Source: Smithella sp. (GTDB lineage Bacteria; Desulfobacterota; Syntrophia; Syntrophales; Smithellaceae). From it: DNA of 56,109 bases. Location: contig JAAZOZ010000159.1 in assembly GCA_012797505.1 (NCBI GenBank), positions 1 through 56,109 on the forward strand. Reading direction: 5' to 3'. The translations under genes were made by a program, and so were the position numbers. The number at the start of each line of letters is the position of its first letter. Within the stretch, counting starts at the first letter, position 1. This document shows, one piece after another, positions 43,271-52,339 of this stretch. Below the pieces are notes generated by a model that was not told where the DNA came from, made no database searches, and worked only from the letters and a program-made list of their open reading frames with translations.

Positions 43271-45022
43271 GTGCTTCAGAATCAGGTCTGGCAGCCTCTT
43301 CCGGGAATCCGGCAGGCGGAAATCTATCCGTATCTGCGGAAGCCCGATCTTCTCTCCTCCAATTCCTGCGTCATCCGCACCCCCCAGCAGATTCTGCTGA
43401 TCGATGCCGGGGCGCTGGCCGCGCAGACCGCGGATCTGAACCGGATCCTGGCGGAGTGTCAGCGGGAACGCACCCGACCGGTTGTCGTTTACCTGACCCA
43501 CTGCCACCTGGACCATTCCCTGGAGGTCGGCAGGCACCGGCAGATCATGACGGCGGCGCCCGTCTGGATTGCCGTCCAGGAACAGGGGGCCGATTATCTG
43601 AGCCTTGGGGATCCGGCAAAAACCATCGCGGAACTTTACGGCGTGGCTTTTCCATCCCTGCGGCCGGATATCCGTCTGCTCACGGAAACAGACATGAGAA
43701 GAAAAGCCCCCCGATCAATTTCACTCCAGCCGGGCGTGAACATGAGGATCACGACCGAGGCCATCGCAACGGATCTGAAGGAGCCTCTGTTCCAGCAGAC
43801 CATCTCCATTGGCGGAGGCGATGTCCTGGAACTGTATTCGGCGCCCGGACACAGTCCCGACAGCGTCTGCATCCGCGTCGGCGAAATTCTCTTTATCGGC
43901 GATTTGCTCGCCGCGGCCAATCCGATGGTTGCCGGAATTGCCGGCTGGCACCGGGAGCATCTCCTCGACACCCAGCGGCATGTACAATGGCTTTTGGATC
44001 ATCAACCGATCACGCTCTGTTATCCCGGACACGGCGGTTTGATTCCGTCGGAGAAAGCCCGCGACATCCTGGGGCGGCTGCAGCGCAAAACCCTCTCGCT
44101 GGGCGACGTGAGCCGGATGAACGAGGAGCGCCTCTTTCAGATCACGGACTACGCGCTGGAGCTCATCGATGAGGCCGAGGAAGTATTTTCATCGATTGCC
44201 GGCCGGCTTCTTTATGTGGCGTATCAACTGGAGCGCCTGGAGGAAGAAGAGGCGGCCTGCCGGTGCCGCGACGCAATGCCCATGGAGCGGATTGACGCCT
44301 GTCTGCTGGAATTTCGCAAACTCTGCCGGAGGCTGGAGTCCGGAAAAATCCGGCGGGTGGAATTCGCGCATGGCGCCCTGGCGATTGTCGAACAGATCAA
44401 AGGGCTCTTTGACCCCCGCCCGCTGACCGCCATTCTGCCCCAGCCGATGATTCACCGGGGCACAAGCCTGCTTCTCGATTTTATCGGCATCGCCAACGGA
44501 CGCCGCAACCTGGAGGAGTTTATTCCAACGGACGTCAACGCGGTGATCGACGATGTGCTGCGGGCGGGTCGGGAGACCCCTCATCTGGACGCCTCTGTTC
44601 TGGATTATGTGGAGGATGAGGCGCGGTTTCTGGCCGCTCTGGTTCTGCGCATCGGCCACGAACCGGCAGCCGCTCGTCCCCCCGTCCATTTCCTGCCGCA
44701 CAAGTCCCTTCCTTACGTGTCGGTTGCACCCGGCCGTTTTTCGGATACGCTCCTGACGTTTCTGGACTGGCTTGCGCAGACGCACCCGCCGTCCATCCGC
44801 ATCGCGACCGGCATGCATCGCGGCGGTCCCTTTGTGACGATAGCGCCCGCGGGCTGGGGCGATGCGGCGCCGACGCCCCACCGGAAGAAGAAAATCGATT
44901 CCTTTGCCCGCCGGTTCCGCATGTGCGGCCTGGTTCTGCATGCGAAAAAAGAAGGTTTTCGGCTGACCCTTGCCGAAGGGCCGGACGCGGCAGACGTATC
45001 TGCGCCGGTTGATTTACACTGA
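43271..45022 (+). CDS. Metallo-beta-lactamase-fold protein fused to a degenerate kinase-like core
   Basis: A 583-residue protein. Residues 1-270 form an MBL-fold domain with all metal ligands visible: H77, H79, D81 and H82 in THCHLDHS, His in SAPGHSPDS, Asp in FIGDLLAA and His in CYPGHGG. Residues 300-583 look like a decayed histidine kinase core: a helical region, then LDFIGIANGRRNLEEF with PTDVNAVIDDVL, then VAPGRFSDTLLTFLDWLAQ with SIRIATG, which follows the order of a HATPase domain but without N, G1 or G2 boxes. It starts with GTG 43271 (AAAGGAG upstream), 27 bases after the AOR gene, and is very likely co-transcribed with it. Function unknown: hydrolase, or ligand-dependent regulator of the AOR system. 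Confidence 0.75.
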   Translation: MLQNQVWQPLPGIRQAEIYPYLRKPDLLSSNSCVIRTPQQILLIDAGALAAQTADLNRILAECQRERTRPVVVYLTHCHLDHSLEVGRHRQIMTAAPVWIAVQEQGADYLSLGDPAKTIAELYGVAFPSLRPDIRLLTETDMRRKAPRSISLQPGVNMRITTEAIATDLKEPLFQQTISIGGGDVLELYSAPGHSPDSVCIRVGEILFIGDLLAAANPMVAGIAGWHREHLLDTQRHVQWLLDHQPITLCYPGHGGLIPSEKARDILGRLQRKTLSLGDVSRMNEERLFQITDYALELIDEAEEVFSSIAGRLLYVAYQLERLEEEEAACRCRDAMPMERIDACLLEFRKLCRRLESGKIRRVEFAHGALAIVEQIKGLFDPRPLTAILPQPMIHRGTSLLLDFIGIANGRRNLEEFIPTDVNAVIDDVLRAGRETPHLDASVLDYVEDEARFLAALVLRIGHEPAAARPPVHFLPHKSLPYVSVAPGRFSDTLLTFLDWLAQTHPPSIRIATGMHRGGPFVTIAPAGWGDAAPTPHRKKKIDSFARRFRMCGLVLHAKKEGFRLTLAEGPDAADVSAPVDLH

Positions 45023-45272
45023 ATAATTTTCGAAAAAGTGGTTGATTTCAGCGTCAAAAAAAATTAAGAAACACCCTCAAGAGCATTGAATCCCGCTGTT
45101 GCGGGACGAGCGTTCATTCTCCGCAGTATGCTGCGATATTTTGCGTTCATTTCATGCCTCAACAGTGTGCTGCGAAGTGGTTGATCAACGAAATATCTGA
45201 TACATTTTTTCCGGCAAGATTCACCCAGTAAACAGTAATTTGAAAAATTTTTTTCGATAAGGAGAATGCTTT
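45023..45272. other. Intergenic region before the 3-hydroxyacyl-CoA dehydrogenase gene
   Basis: A 250-base space with no gene. It contains a small CCCGC/GCGGG hairpin (about 45091-45104) similar to the one at 21466. No clear promoter was seen. Confidence 0.4.
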
Positions 45273-46130
45273 ATGGAAATCAAGAAAATTTGTGTGTTGG
45301 GCGCGGGACTGATGGGGAACGGCATTGCGCAGATTTGCGCTCAGGCGGGGTACGAAGTGGCGCTTCGGGACATCGAACAGCGGTTTGTGGACGGCGGCAT
45401 GAACACGATCAAAAAGAACCTGGCCCGGGACGTCGAAAAAGGGAAAATGACGCAGGCGCATATGGAAGCGGTGCTCGGCCGCATCACGCCAACGCTGGAT
45501 TTGAAGCAGGCAGCCGCCGGCGCGGACGTGGTGGTCGAAGTCGTGATCGAAGTCATGGACGTCAAGAAAAAGGTCTATGCCGAACTGGAAGCCGTCGTTC
45601 CCGAACACTGCCTGTTTTTTACCAACACGTCCGGGCTCAGCATTACGGAAATGGCCGCCGTGACCGGCCGTCCGGACCGTTTTATCGGCACGCATTTTTT
45701 CAATCCCGTTCCGGTGATGCGTCTTCTGGAAATTATCCGTGGTCATCAGACCTCCGATGAAACGCTGAAAACCGCCCAGGAGTGGGGCAGGAAAATCGGC
45801 AAGGAGGTCATTACGGTGAAGGAGGCCCCGGCTTTTGTCGTCAACCGGATTCTGTGCACGATGCTGAACGAGGCCTTCTTTGTGCTGGACGAGGGGCTGG
45901 CGTCGGCCGAAGACATCGATAAAAGCATGGTGCTGGGATGCAACCATCCGATCGGGCCGCTGGCGCTGGCCGACCTGGTGGGCAACGAGACATTGCTGCG
46001 CGTGATCGAAGGCTTGCAGCGGGAACTGGGCGACAAATACCGTCCCGCGCCGATTTTGAGAAAACTGGTCCGTGCCGGAAATTTCGGACGGAAAACCGGC
46101 CGGGGCGTTTACGATTACGGTAAAAAATAG
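45273..46130 (+). CDS. 3-hydroxybutyryl-CoA (3-hydroxyacyl-CoA) dehydrogenase
   Basis: A 285-residue NAD(P)-dependent dehydrogenase. The Rossmann motif GAGLMGNGIAQ is at residues 10-20, the catalytic His lies in GTHFFNPVPVMRLLE, and the C-terminal helical domain has NHPIGPLALADLVG. Size and motifs match Hbd-type enzymes that oxidise 3-hydroxyacyl-CoA to 3-oxoacyl-CoA or the reverse. AAGGAG precedes ATG 45273. Followed by an acyl-CoA dehydrogenase gene on the same strand, it fits butyrate or longer-chain beta-oxidation in either direction. Confidence 0.94.
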   Translation: MEIKKICVLGAGLMGNGIAQICAQAGYEVALRDIEQRFVDGGMNTIKKNLARDVEKGKMTQAHMEAVLGRITPTLDLKQAAAGADVVVEVVIEVMDVKKKVYAELEAVVPEHCLFFTNTSGLSITEMAAVTGRPDRFIGTHFFNPVPVMRLLEIIRGHQTSDETLKTAQEWGRKIGKEVITVKEAPAFVVNRILCTMLNEAFFVLDEGLASAEDIDKSMVLGCNHPIGPLALADLVGNETLLRVIEGLQRELGDKYRPAPILRKLVRAGNFGRKTGRGVYDYGKK

Positions 46131-46205
46131 CATCATCCTGCAGGCGGGCACAGGCTTCCGGGCCGCCCCGGCAGTCTAATGACGGAGGGAAAGGAGAAAT
46201 TTCGC

Positions 46206-47348
46206 ATGAATTTCGAATTGACGGAAGAAATGAGAATGCTGAAGGAGATGGCCTATAAATTTGCCGTGGCGGAAATCGCGCCGTTTTCCGCCGAATGCGA
46301 CGAACAGGAGAAATACCTGCCGGAAATCCGGAAGAAGGCGGCCGAAAACGGCCTGGTCGGGGCGTGGATTCCGGAAGCCTACGGCGGGTCCGGCGCCGGC
46401 ATTCTGGGTAATGCCATCATTACGGAGGAGCTGTCCAAAATCGATATGGGCATCGGCCTGAATATCGTCGCTTCCGGCTTCGGCTGCGAGTCCATTCTCA
46501 ACTACGGAACGGAAGAGCAGAAGAAGACCTATCTGCCGCCGATCTGCGAAGGCGTCCAGGTTTGCGCCGGCGCCTATACCGAACCCAACGCGGGAACGGA
46601 TGTCTCGGGTTACAAGACGCGGGCCGTCAAGGATGGAAGCGATTATGTGATCAACGGCAACAAAATGTTCATCACCAACGGCACCGTGTGCGATTTCATG
46701 GTTGCGCAATGCATCACCAACCCCGAACAAAAGAAGCACAACAGTTTTAGCCTCATCATTGTGCCGGCGGACGCCAGGGGAGTGACGCGCAACAAAATCC
46801 ACGGGAAGATGGGCATTCGCGCCAGCGACACGGCGGAGATCGCGTTTGAAGACGTCCGCGTTCCCCAATCCAATCTGGTGGGGAAGGAAGGGAACGGCTT
46901 CCGCCAGCTCATGCACTTTTTCGACATCACCCGCGTGATGGTTTCCGGGCAGGCCCTGGGGCTTGCGCAGGCGTGCCTGGAAACCAGCATCAAGTATGTC
47001 AAGGAAAGAACCGCTTTCGGCGCGCCGCTGGGCTCTTTTCAAATCACCCAGATGAAGCTCACGGAAATGGCCATCCGCATTGAGGCGCTGCGCGGCCTGG
47101 TGTACAAGGCGGCCTGGCTGATCGATCAGGGAAAGCCCGATTACACGCTCGCGGCCATGGCCAAATTCTACGGCGGTCAGACCGCCGTCTTCTGCGCGAA
47201 TTATGCCGTGGAACTGCACGGCGGCTATGGATACATCGAAGAGTACCCCGTGCAGAAATGGTACCGGGATGCGAAAATCCTGGAGCTTTATGAAGGGACC
47301 AAGGAAGCCGAAATCATGACGATCGGCAGGGCGCTGCAGACCCGGTAA
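46206..47348 (+). CDS. Acyl-CoA dehydrogenase
   Basis: A 380-residue FAD enzyme of the short/medium-chain acyl-CoA dehydrogenase family. AYTEPNAGTDVSG matches the FAD-binding signature, LHGGYGYIEEYPVQKWYRDAK the second signature, and LYEGTKEAE contains the Glu at the position of the catalytic base. It oxidises saturated acyl-CoA to 2-enoyl-CoA, or acts in the reductive direction with suitable partners. I chose ATG 46206 with AAAGGAG upstream over an in-frame ATG nine codons earlier. It forms a likely operon with the dehydrogenase gene before it. Confidence 0.94.
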   Translation: MNFELTEEMRMLKEMAYKFAVAEIAPFSAECDEQEKYLPEIRKKAAENGLVGAWIPEAYGGSGAGILGNAIITEELSKIDMGIGLNIVASGFGCESILNYGTEEQKKTYLPPICEGVQVCAGAYTEPNAGTDVSGYKTRAVKDGSDYVINGNKMFITNGTVCDFMVAQCITNPEQKKHNSFSLIIVPADARGVTRNKIHGKMGIRASDTAEIAFEDVRVPQSNLVGKEGNGFRQLMHFFDITRVMVSGQALGLAQACLETSIKYVKERTAFGAPLGSFQITQMKLTEMAIRIEALRGLVYKAAWLIDQGKPDYTLAAMAKFYGGQTAVFCANYAVELHGGYGYIEEYPVQKWYRDAKILELYEGTKEAEIMTIGRALQTR

Positions 47349-47350
47349 GC

Positions 47351-47860
47351 TTACCGGGCCTTGCCGCTGGTCCTGTCCTGATATTTCTTGACTTCGTCTG
47401 TGTCGGAGGGGGGATAGATGACCACCTTTCCCCCCTCTTTTATTTTGATGCCGATGATAAGGCCCAGCATGGAGTACCACTCGCCGATTTTCCGGCCCTG
47501 GTTGTCCAGAATGTCCAAGCCGTGGGGGCTCTGAAGACAGCATTCATTGAGCCGCCTCTGCATGTTGGTGACGAGGTCGGCCATGATCTCCGTCTTCGGC
47601 TCGATTTTTTTCCACAGGTCCTCGTCGCTGTCGATCACCACGTCTTTCTGAAGGCCGAAAATGGCCACGGGATACACGTCCGACCCGCTGATAAAGTAAT
47701 TGTAATCGCTGCGGACGATGAATTTCTTGAAATTTTCCGTTGCTTCGATGCTTGGCTTGAAGCTGCCCATGTCTTTGAGCAGTTTTCCCGAGCAACCGGT
47801 AAACAGCCCCACAAACACCGCGGCCAGCAGGGCCGCTGAAATCATCCCCGATTTACGCAT
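47351..47860 (-). CDS. Lipoprotein of unknown function
   Basis: A 169-residue protein from ATG 47860 (AAGGAG 7 bases upstream). The signal peptide ends in a lipobox, LFTGCSG. The mature part (about 145 residues) has no recognised domain; it is mixed alpha/beta with a late segment GEWYSMLGLIIGIKIKEGGK. It should be attached to the inner or outer membrane. The stop is two bases from the end of the convergent acyl-CoA dehydrogenase gene. Confidence 0.75.
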   Translation of the reverse strand: MRKSGMISAALLAAVFVGLFTGCSGKLLKDMGSFKPSIEATENFKKFIVRSDYNYFISGSDVYPVAIFGLQKDVVIDSDEDLWKKIEPKTEIMADLVTNMQRRLNECCLQSPHGLDILDNQGRKIGEWYSMLGLIIGIKIKEGGKVVIYPPSDTDEVKKYQDRTSGKAR

Positions 47861-48282
47861 GTTTACGCTCCTTGGTTGTGTCATTTTGTCTTGCCGTTTC
47901 CGGCAGGACATCCGGTTTGGCCTTCACGACCGGTGTTCTGGCTGTATCGGCCTTGATCCGCAGCCGGCATTTTTGTAACACAAAACGGGAAGTCATCAAA
48001 CATAATTTTCAAAACCTTTTTTCAAAAAAGGGGAGCTTCTTTTTTTCGGATTGCCGCGGGCGGCTGTGGATCCATGCGGAATCAATTCATGATTGACATC
48101 GCGGGCGGCTTTTCCTATACTCAAGACGCCCATGAGCAAATCTTCCGCCTCTGACAAAACGCTGTCCTCGAATTGACCGATGCCGACAGTCCGCCGTTCT
48201 TCCCTGATTGCTTCCGGCATCTCCCCCGCTGAATGATCGGCGACGGAAAAACATGGACAACCTCAAGTAAGGAAGGCGTTTG
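47861..48282. other. Intergenic region upstream of the trehalose cluster
   Basis: A 422-base space without a supported gene. It carries a 17-base palindrome CCTTTTTTCAAAAAAGG at 48015-48031, possibly part of a terminator, and the sigma-70 promoter at 48093-48121. Confidence 0.5.
48093..48121 (+). promoter_or_regulatory. Strong sigma-70 promoter for the trehalose cluster
   Basis: TTGACA (48093-48098) and TATACT (48116-48121) are separated by exactly 17 bases. Transcription should start near 48128, giving a leader of about 155 bases before ATG 48283. Confidence 0.7.
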
Positions 48283-50073
48283 ATGAAAAATTCCCTTGAG
48301 CTCGGCCTGATCGGCAACTGCCGCATCGGCGCTTTGATTGATGAGCGCGGTGAAATCGTCTGGAGCTGTCTGCCCCGGTTCGACGGAGATCCGGTTTTCT
48401 GCTCTCTGCTGCGCGAACATGCCGACGGCGAAGGGTCCGGCTATTGCGTGGTGGAGCTGATCGATCAGGTGGAGGCCGCCCAGTTCTATCTGCCCAACAC
48501 GGCCATCCTGGTGACCCGCCTGACGGATCGGCACGGCGCGTCCATCGAAATCACGGATTTTGCCCCCCGTTTTCATCAGTACGGCCGGACGTTCATGCCG
48601 ATGATGATGATTCGCCAGATCCGGCGTATTCACGGAACGCCGCGCATTTGCGTGCGCGTTCGCCCCGTGTGCGAATACGGAGGCCAGAGCTGCACCGTCA
48701 CCCACGGCAGTCATCACATCCGCTACGTCGCACCGTCCTGGATCTTACGCCTGACCACCGACATCTCCGTGACCGCCGTGCTTCAGGAAATCCCCTTTTT
48801 CCTGGAAACCGCCGCCACGATGATTCTGGGGCCGGATGAAACCATTCCGGACGCCATCGGCGATCTTTCACGCCGTTTTCTGGACGAAACGGTCGGCAGC
48901 TGGCGCAACTGGGTCAGAGACCTTTCCATTCCCTTCGAGTGGCAGGAAGAGGTGATTCGCGCCGCCATTACCCTGAAGCTGAACACGTTTCAGGATACGG
49001 GCGCCATCATCGCGGCCATGACGACATCGATTCCGGAGGCGCCGGATTCGGGCCGCAACTGGGACTATCGCTACTGCTGGCTGAGAGATTCCTACTTTGT
49101 CGTCAACGCCCTGAACCGCCTCAGCACGACCAATACGATGGAACGGTATTTGAATTACCTGATCAATGTGGCGGCGGGAACGCCCAACGGCCGGATTCAG
49201 CCCGTGTACGGCATTGACGGCAGGGCCAAGCTGGACGAGCGGGACGTCGATAGCCTTCCCGGTTATCGGGGAATGGGGCCCGTCCGGATCGGCAACCAGG
49301 CCTGCGAACAGATCCAGCATGATGTTTACGGATCGGCCATCCTCGCCGTGGCGCACACCTTCTTTGACCGCAGACTTGCCCACCGGGGAGGAGCGGCTCT
49401 CTTCTCGCGGCTGGAACCCCTGGGGGAAGCAGCCATGGCGGTTCATGACCAGCCGGATTCGGGTCCCTGGGAAACACGCAACACCCTGCGGGTTCACACG
49501 TTTTCCAGCCTGATGTGCTGGGCGGCCTGCGACCGTCTGGCCCGCATCGCCGTTTATATCGGCCTTTCCGAACGCGCTGCCTGCTGGCAAAGCCGGGCGG
49601 AACGGATTCATGCCACCATCTGCCGCCGTGCGTGGAATGAAAAAAAGCAGTCTTTCGTCGGCGCATTTGACGGAGATTCGCTGGATGCCAGCCTTCTGCT
49701 GCTCCACGACATCGGGTTTCTGTCCGACGATGATCCTCGTTTTGTCCGGACGGTGGCCGCGGTTGAACGGGAGCTCCGGCGCGGCGATTATATTTACCGC
49801 TATGTGGAGACGGATGATTTCGGCGTTCCCCAAAACGCTTTTGTGGTCTGCACCTTCTGGTATATTTACGCGCTGGCTGCCCTGAACCGCGGCGAAGAAG
49901 CCCGCGCGCTGTTTGAAAACCTCCTGTCCCGCCGAAGCCGCCACGGGCTTCTGGCCGAGCACATCGATCCGCGCACGGGAGATCCCTGGGGGAATTTTGT
50001 TCAGACCTACAGCATGGTGGGCCTGATCAACTCCGCCATCCGCCTCAGCAGGCGCTGGGACAGTGCGTTTTAG
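48283..50073 (+). CDS. Glycoside hydrolase family 15 protein (glucoamylase or trehalase type)
   Basis: A 596-residue protein. The N-terminal beta-sandwich domain (about 1-210, LIGNCRIGALIDERGEIVW) is followed by an (alpha/alpha)6 barrel with GRNWDYRYCWLRDSYF and the C-terminal motif LLAEHIDPRTGDPWGNFVQTYS, which holds the catalytic base region (Glu in AEHID). There is no signal peptide, so it acts in the cytoplasm. Bacterial GH15 proteins next to otsA and otsB often act on trehalose or glycogen-type glucans. AAGGAAGG precedes ATG 48283. Confidence 0.88.
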   Translation: MKNSLELGLIGNCRIGALIDERGEIVWSCLPRFDGDPVFCSLLREHADGEGSGYCVVELIDQVEAAQFYLPNTAILVTRLTDRHGASIEITDFAPRFHQYGRTFMPMMMIRQIRRIHGTPRICVRVRPVCEYGGQSCTVTHGSHHIRYVAPSWILRLTTDISVTAVLQEIPFFLETAATMILGPDETIPDAIGDLSRRFLDETVGSWRNWVRDLSIPFEWQEEVIRAAITLKLNTFQDTGAIIAAMTTSIPEAPDSGRNWDYRYCWLRDSYFVVNALNRLSTTNTMERYLNYLINVAAGTPNGRIQPVYGIDGRAKLDERDVDSLPGYRGMGPVRIGNQACEQIQHDVYGSAILAVAHTFFDRRLAHRGGAALFSRLEPLGEAAMAVHDQPDSGPWETRNTLRVHTFSSLMCWAACDRLARIAVYIGLSERAACWQSRAERIHATICRRAWNEKKQSFVGAFDGDSLDASLLLLHDIGFLSDDDPRFVRTVAAVERELRRGDYIYRYVETDDFGVPQNAFVVCTFWYIYALAALNRGEEARALFENLLSRRSRHGLLAEHIDPRTGDPWGNFVQTYSMVGLINSAIRLSRRWDSAF

Positions 50074-50086
50074 AAGAGGGGGGCGG

Positions 50087-52339
50087 ATGAGCCTGCAAAG
50101 CATCAAATCTTCCCGATCGCTTCGCCTTACGCTGCGCTTTGTCATTCCCCTCGTGCTGGCCATGGCGCTCCTGGCTTTCGCGGTGTTGCCTCTGGTGGAC
50201 AAGCTGACGCTGCACTGGTCGGTAAGGGATATGGATATCCGGTCAAAGCTGGTGACCAGCACCATCCAGGACCCCCTGGCCGAACTTCTGGAACAGGGCA
50301 ACAAAAGAAAAATTCAATCCCTGCTTTCCCGCGCCACGCAGGATGAGCGTCTTTTCGCATTGGGCTATTGCGATATTCAGGGAAAGCTGCTCTTCAAAAC
50401 ACGGGATTTCCCCGACATCCTCGGCTGTTCTGTTCCGGATCCGTCCGTCCGGAAAGCGTCTTCGCTGCTGGAATTGCCGCAGGGGCTGGTGCATGTTGCC
50501 GTCAATCCCTTTTTGATTGAGGGACTGCCGATGGGTTCCCTGATGGTGCTTCACGACATGAGCTTTGTCAGGCAGCGAAGCGAGGATACGCGAAAATACC
50601 TTCTGGTTCTGTTTGCCGTTCTTTCTTTGGTGACCTCCGTGATTACGGTGCTGATCGCCCATTTGAGCTGGCGCGGCTGGATGACCGGTGTTCGCGCCCT
50701 GCTGCGCGGCGAAGGCCTGATCAAACCTTTTGCCAAATCTTCCAGCTCCGAGCTTCAGCCGCTGGTGGGCGATCTGCGCGCCCTTCTGCGCACGATGGAT
50801 GCGGAAAAGCGCATAGCCGATGATCTCACCATTTCCTGGAATCCGGATTCGCTCCGCAGCCTGCTCTTTAAACAACTGGCCGGGGAGCAGATTCTCGTCG
50901 TTTCCAACCGGGAACCTTACATTCACATGAAAGGAAAAGAAGGGATGGAGGTTCAGCGCCCGGCCAGCGGACTGGTGACGGCGGTGGAACCGGTCATGCG
51001 CGCCTGTTCGGGGATATGGATTGCCCACGGCAGCGGCACAGCGGACCGGGAGGTGGTGGACAAAAAGGATCATGTCCGCGTGCCGCCGGAACATCCGGAA
51101 TACACGCTGCGGCGCATCTGGCTTACGGAAGAAGAGGAACGGGGCTACTACTACGGTTTGGCCAACGAGGGCCTCTGGCCGCTGTGCCACATCGCGCATG
51201 TGCGCCCCGTCTTCCGGACCGCCGACTGGAACCGGTACGTGGCGATCAATCAGCGGTTTGCCGATGCGGTGGTCCGGGAAGCCGAACGGGAGGATCCGGT
51301 CGTTCTGGTTCAGGACTACCATTTTGCCCTGCTGCCGGGTATGCTCCAACAGGTCCTTCCCAAAGCAACGATCATCACCTTCTGGCACATCCCCTGGCCC
51401 AATCCGGAATCCTTCGGCATTTGCCCGTGGCGGGAAGAAATTCTGCGAGGCATGCTGGGAAGCACGATTCTCGGTTTCCACACACCTTTCCACTGCAAGA
51501 ATTTTCTGGAAACCGTGGACCGCTATCTGGAAACGCGGGTGAATTATGCTTCTTCCACGATTTCTCACGGCGGCAATCTGACGCTGGTCGAAGCGTATCC
51601 GATTTCCATCCAATGGCCGTCGCCGTGGCAGGATACGCAGCCGCCGGTTGCCCGCTGCAGGGAAGACATCCGGCAGGAGCTGAACCTCGGGCGGGATATC
51701 TTGGTGGGGCTCGGTGTTGACCGGCTGGATTACACCAAGGGGATTCTTGAGCGTTTGAGGGCCGTCGAATGCCTGCTGGAGACGCATCCGGACTTGGTCG
51801 GCCGGTTTTGTCTCATTCAGATCGCCGCTCCATCGCGATCGGTTCTTGAAGAATACAAGGCCTTTGAGTCCCGCGTTCGGGCTTTGGCCGAACGGATCAA
51901 CGCGAAATTTTCCCGAAACGGCTATCAGCCGGTTCATCTGAAAGTGGAGCATCACGAACCGCGGAACATCAACCGCTACTACCGCGCCGTGGATGTCTGC
52001 CTGGTAACGAGCCTGCATGACGGCATGAATCTGGTGGCCAAGGAATTCGTGGCGGCCCGCGACGACGAACGGGGAGTCCTCGTGCTCAGCCGTTTTACCG
52101 GAGCGGCCCACGAGCTGTATGAAGCCCTGATCGTCAACCCCTATCACATCGAACAGACGGCCGACGCCCTTTATCAGGCCCTCACCATGCCCGAATTCGA
52201 ACAACAGGCGCGGATGCGCAGCATGCGGTCCATGGTGAGAGATTTCAACGTTTACCGGTGGGCGGCCCGGATGCTTCTGGATGCGGCGCGCATCCGCCGG
52301 CGCGAGAAGCTGGCGGAACGGATTGGTGTCGCGCTATGA
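50087..52339 (+). CDS. otsA: Membrane-anchored trehalose-6-phosphate synthase with N-terminal sensor region
   Basis: A 750-residue protein. Residues 1-266 are an extra region: membrane helix at about 17-38, an extracytoplasmic domain of about 130 residues, a second helix at 170-193 and a HAMP-like linker (EGLIKPFAKSSSSELQPLVG). The rest is a GT20 OtsA domain with LVVSNREPYIHMKG, VLVQDYHFALLPGML, HIPWPNPESFGICPWREE, GVDRLDYTKGI and the donor-binding HDGMNLVAKEF. It makes trehalose 6-phosphate from NDP-glucose and glucose 6-phosphate. The sensor-like half suggests control by an external signal such as osmolarity, which is inference. ATG 50087 follows GAGGGGGG. Confidence 0.9.
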   Translation: MSLQSIKSSRSLRLTLRFVIPLVLAMALLAFAVLPLVDKLTLHWSVRDMDIRSKLVTSTIQDPLAELLEQGNKRKIQSLLSRATQDERLFALGYCDIQGKLLFKTRDFPDILGCSVPDPSVRKASSLLELPQGLVHVAVNPFLIEGLPMGSLMVLHDMSFVRQRSEDTRKYLLVLFAVLSLVTSVITVLIAHLSWRGWMTGVRALLRGEGLIKPFAKSSSSELQPLVGDLRALLRTMDAEKRIADDLTISWNPDSLRSLLFKQLAGEQILVVSNREPYIHMKGKEGMEVQRPASGLVTAVEPVMRACSGIWIAHGSGTADREVVDKKDHVRVPPEHPEYTLRRIWLTEEEERGYYYGLANEGLWPLCHIAHVRPVFRTADWNRYVAINQRFADAVVREAEREDPVVLVQDYHFALLPGMLQQVLPKATIITFWHIPWPNPESFGICPWREEILRGMLGSTILGFHTPFHCKNFLETVDRYLETRVNYASSTISHGGNLTLVEAYPISIQWPSPWQDTQPPVARCREDIRQELNLGRDILVGLGVDRLDYTKGILERLRAVECLLETHPDLVGRFCLIQIAAPSRSVLEEYKAFESRVRALAERINAKFSRNGYQPVHLKVEHHEPRNINRYYRAVDVCLVTSLHDGMNLVAKEFVAARDDERGVLVLSRFTGAAHELYEALIVNPYHIEQTADALYQALTMPEFEQQARMRSMRSMVRDFNVYRWAARMLLDAARIRRREKLAERIGVAL

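Noticed and set aside
50243..52204. A 653-codon minus-strand open frame
   Set aside because: Opposite otsA, which has full family motifs; the reverse translation has none.
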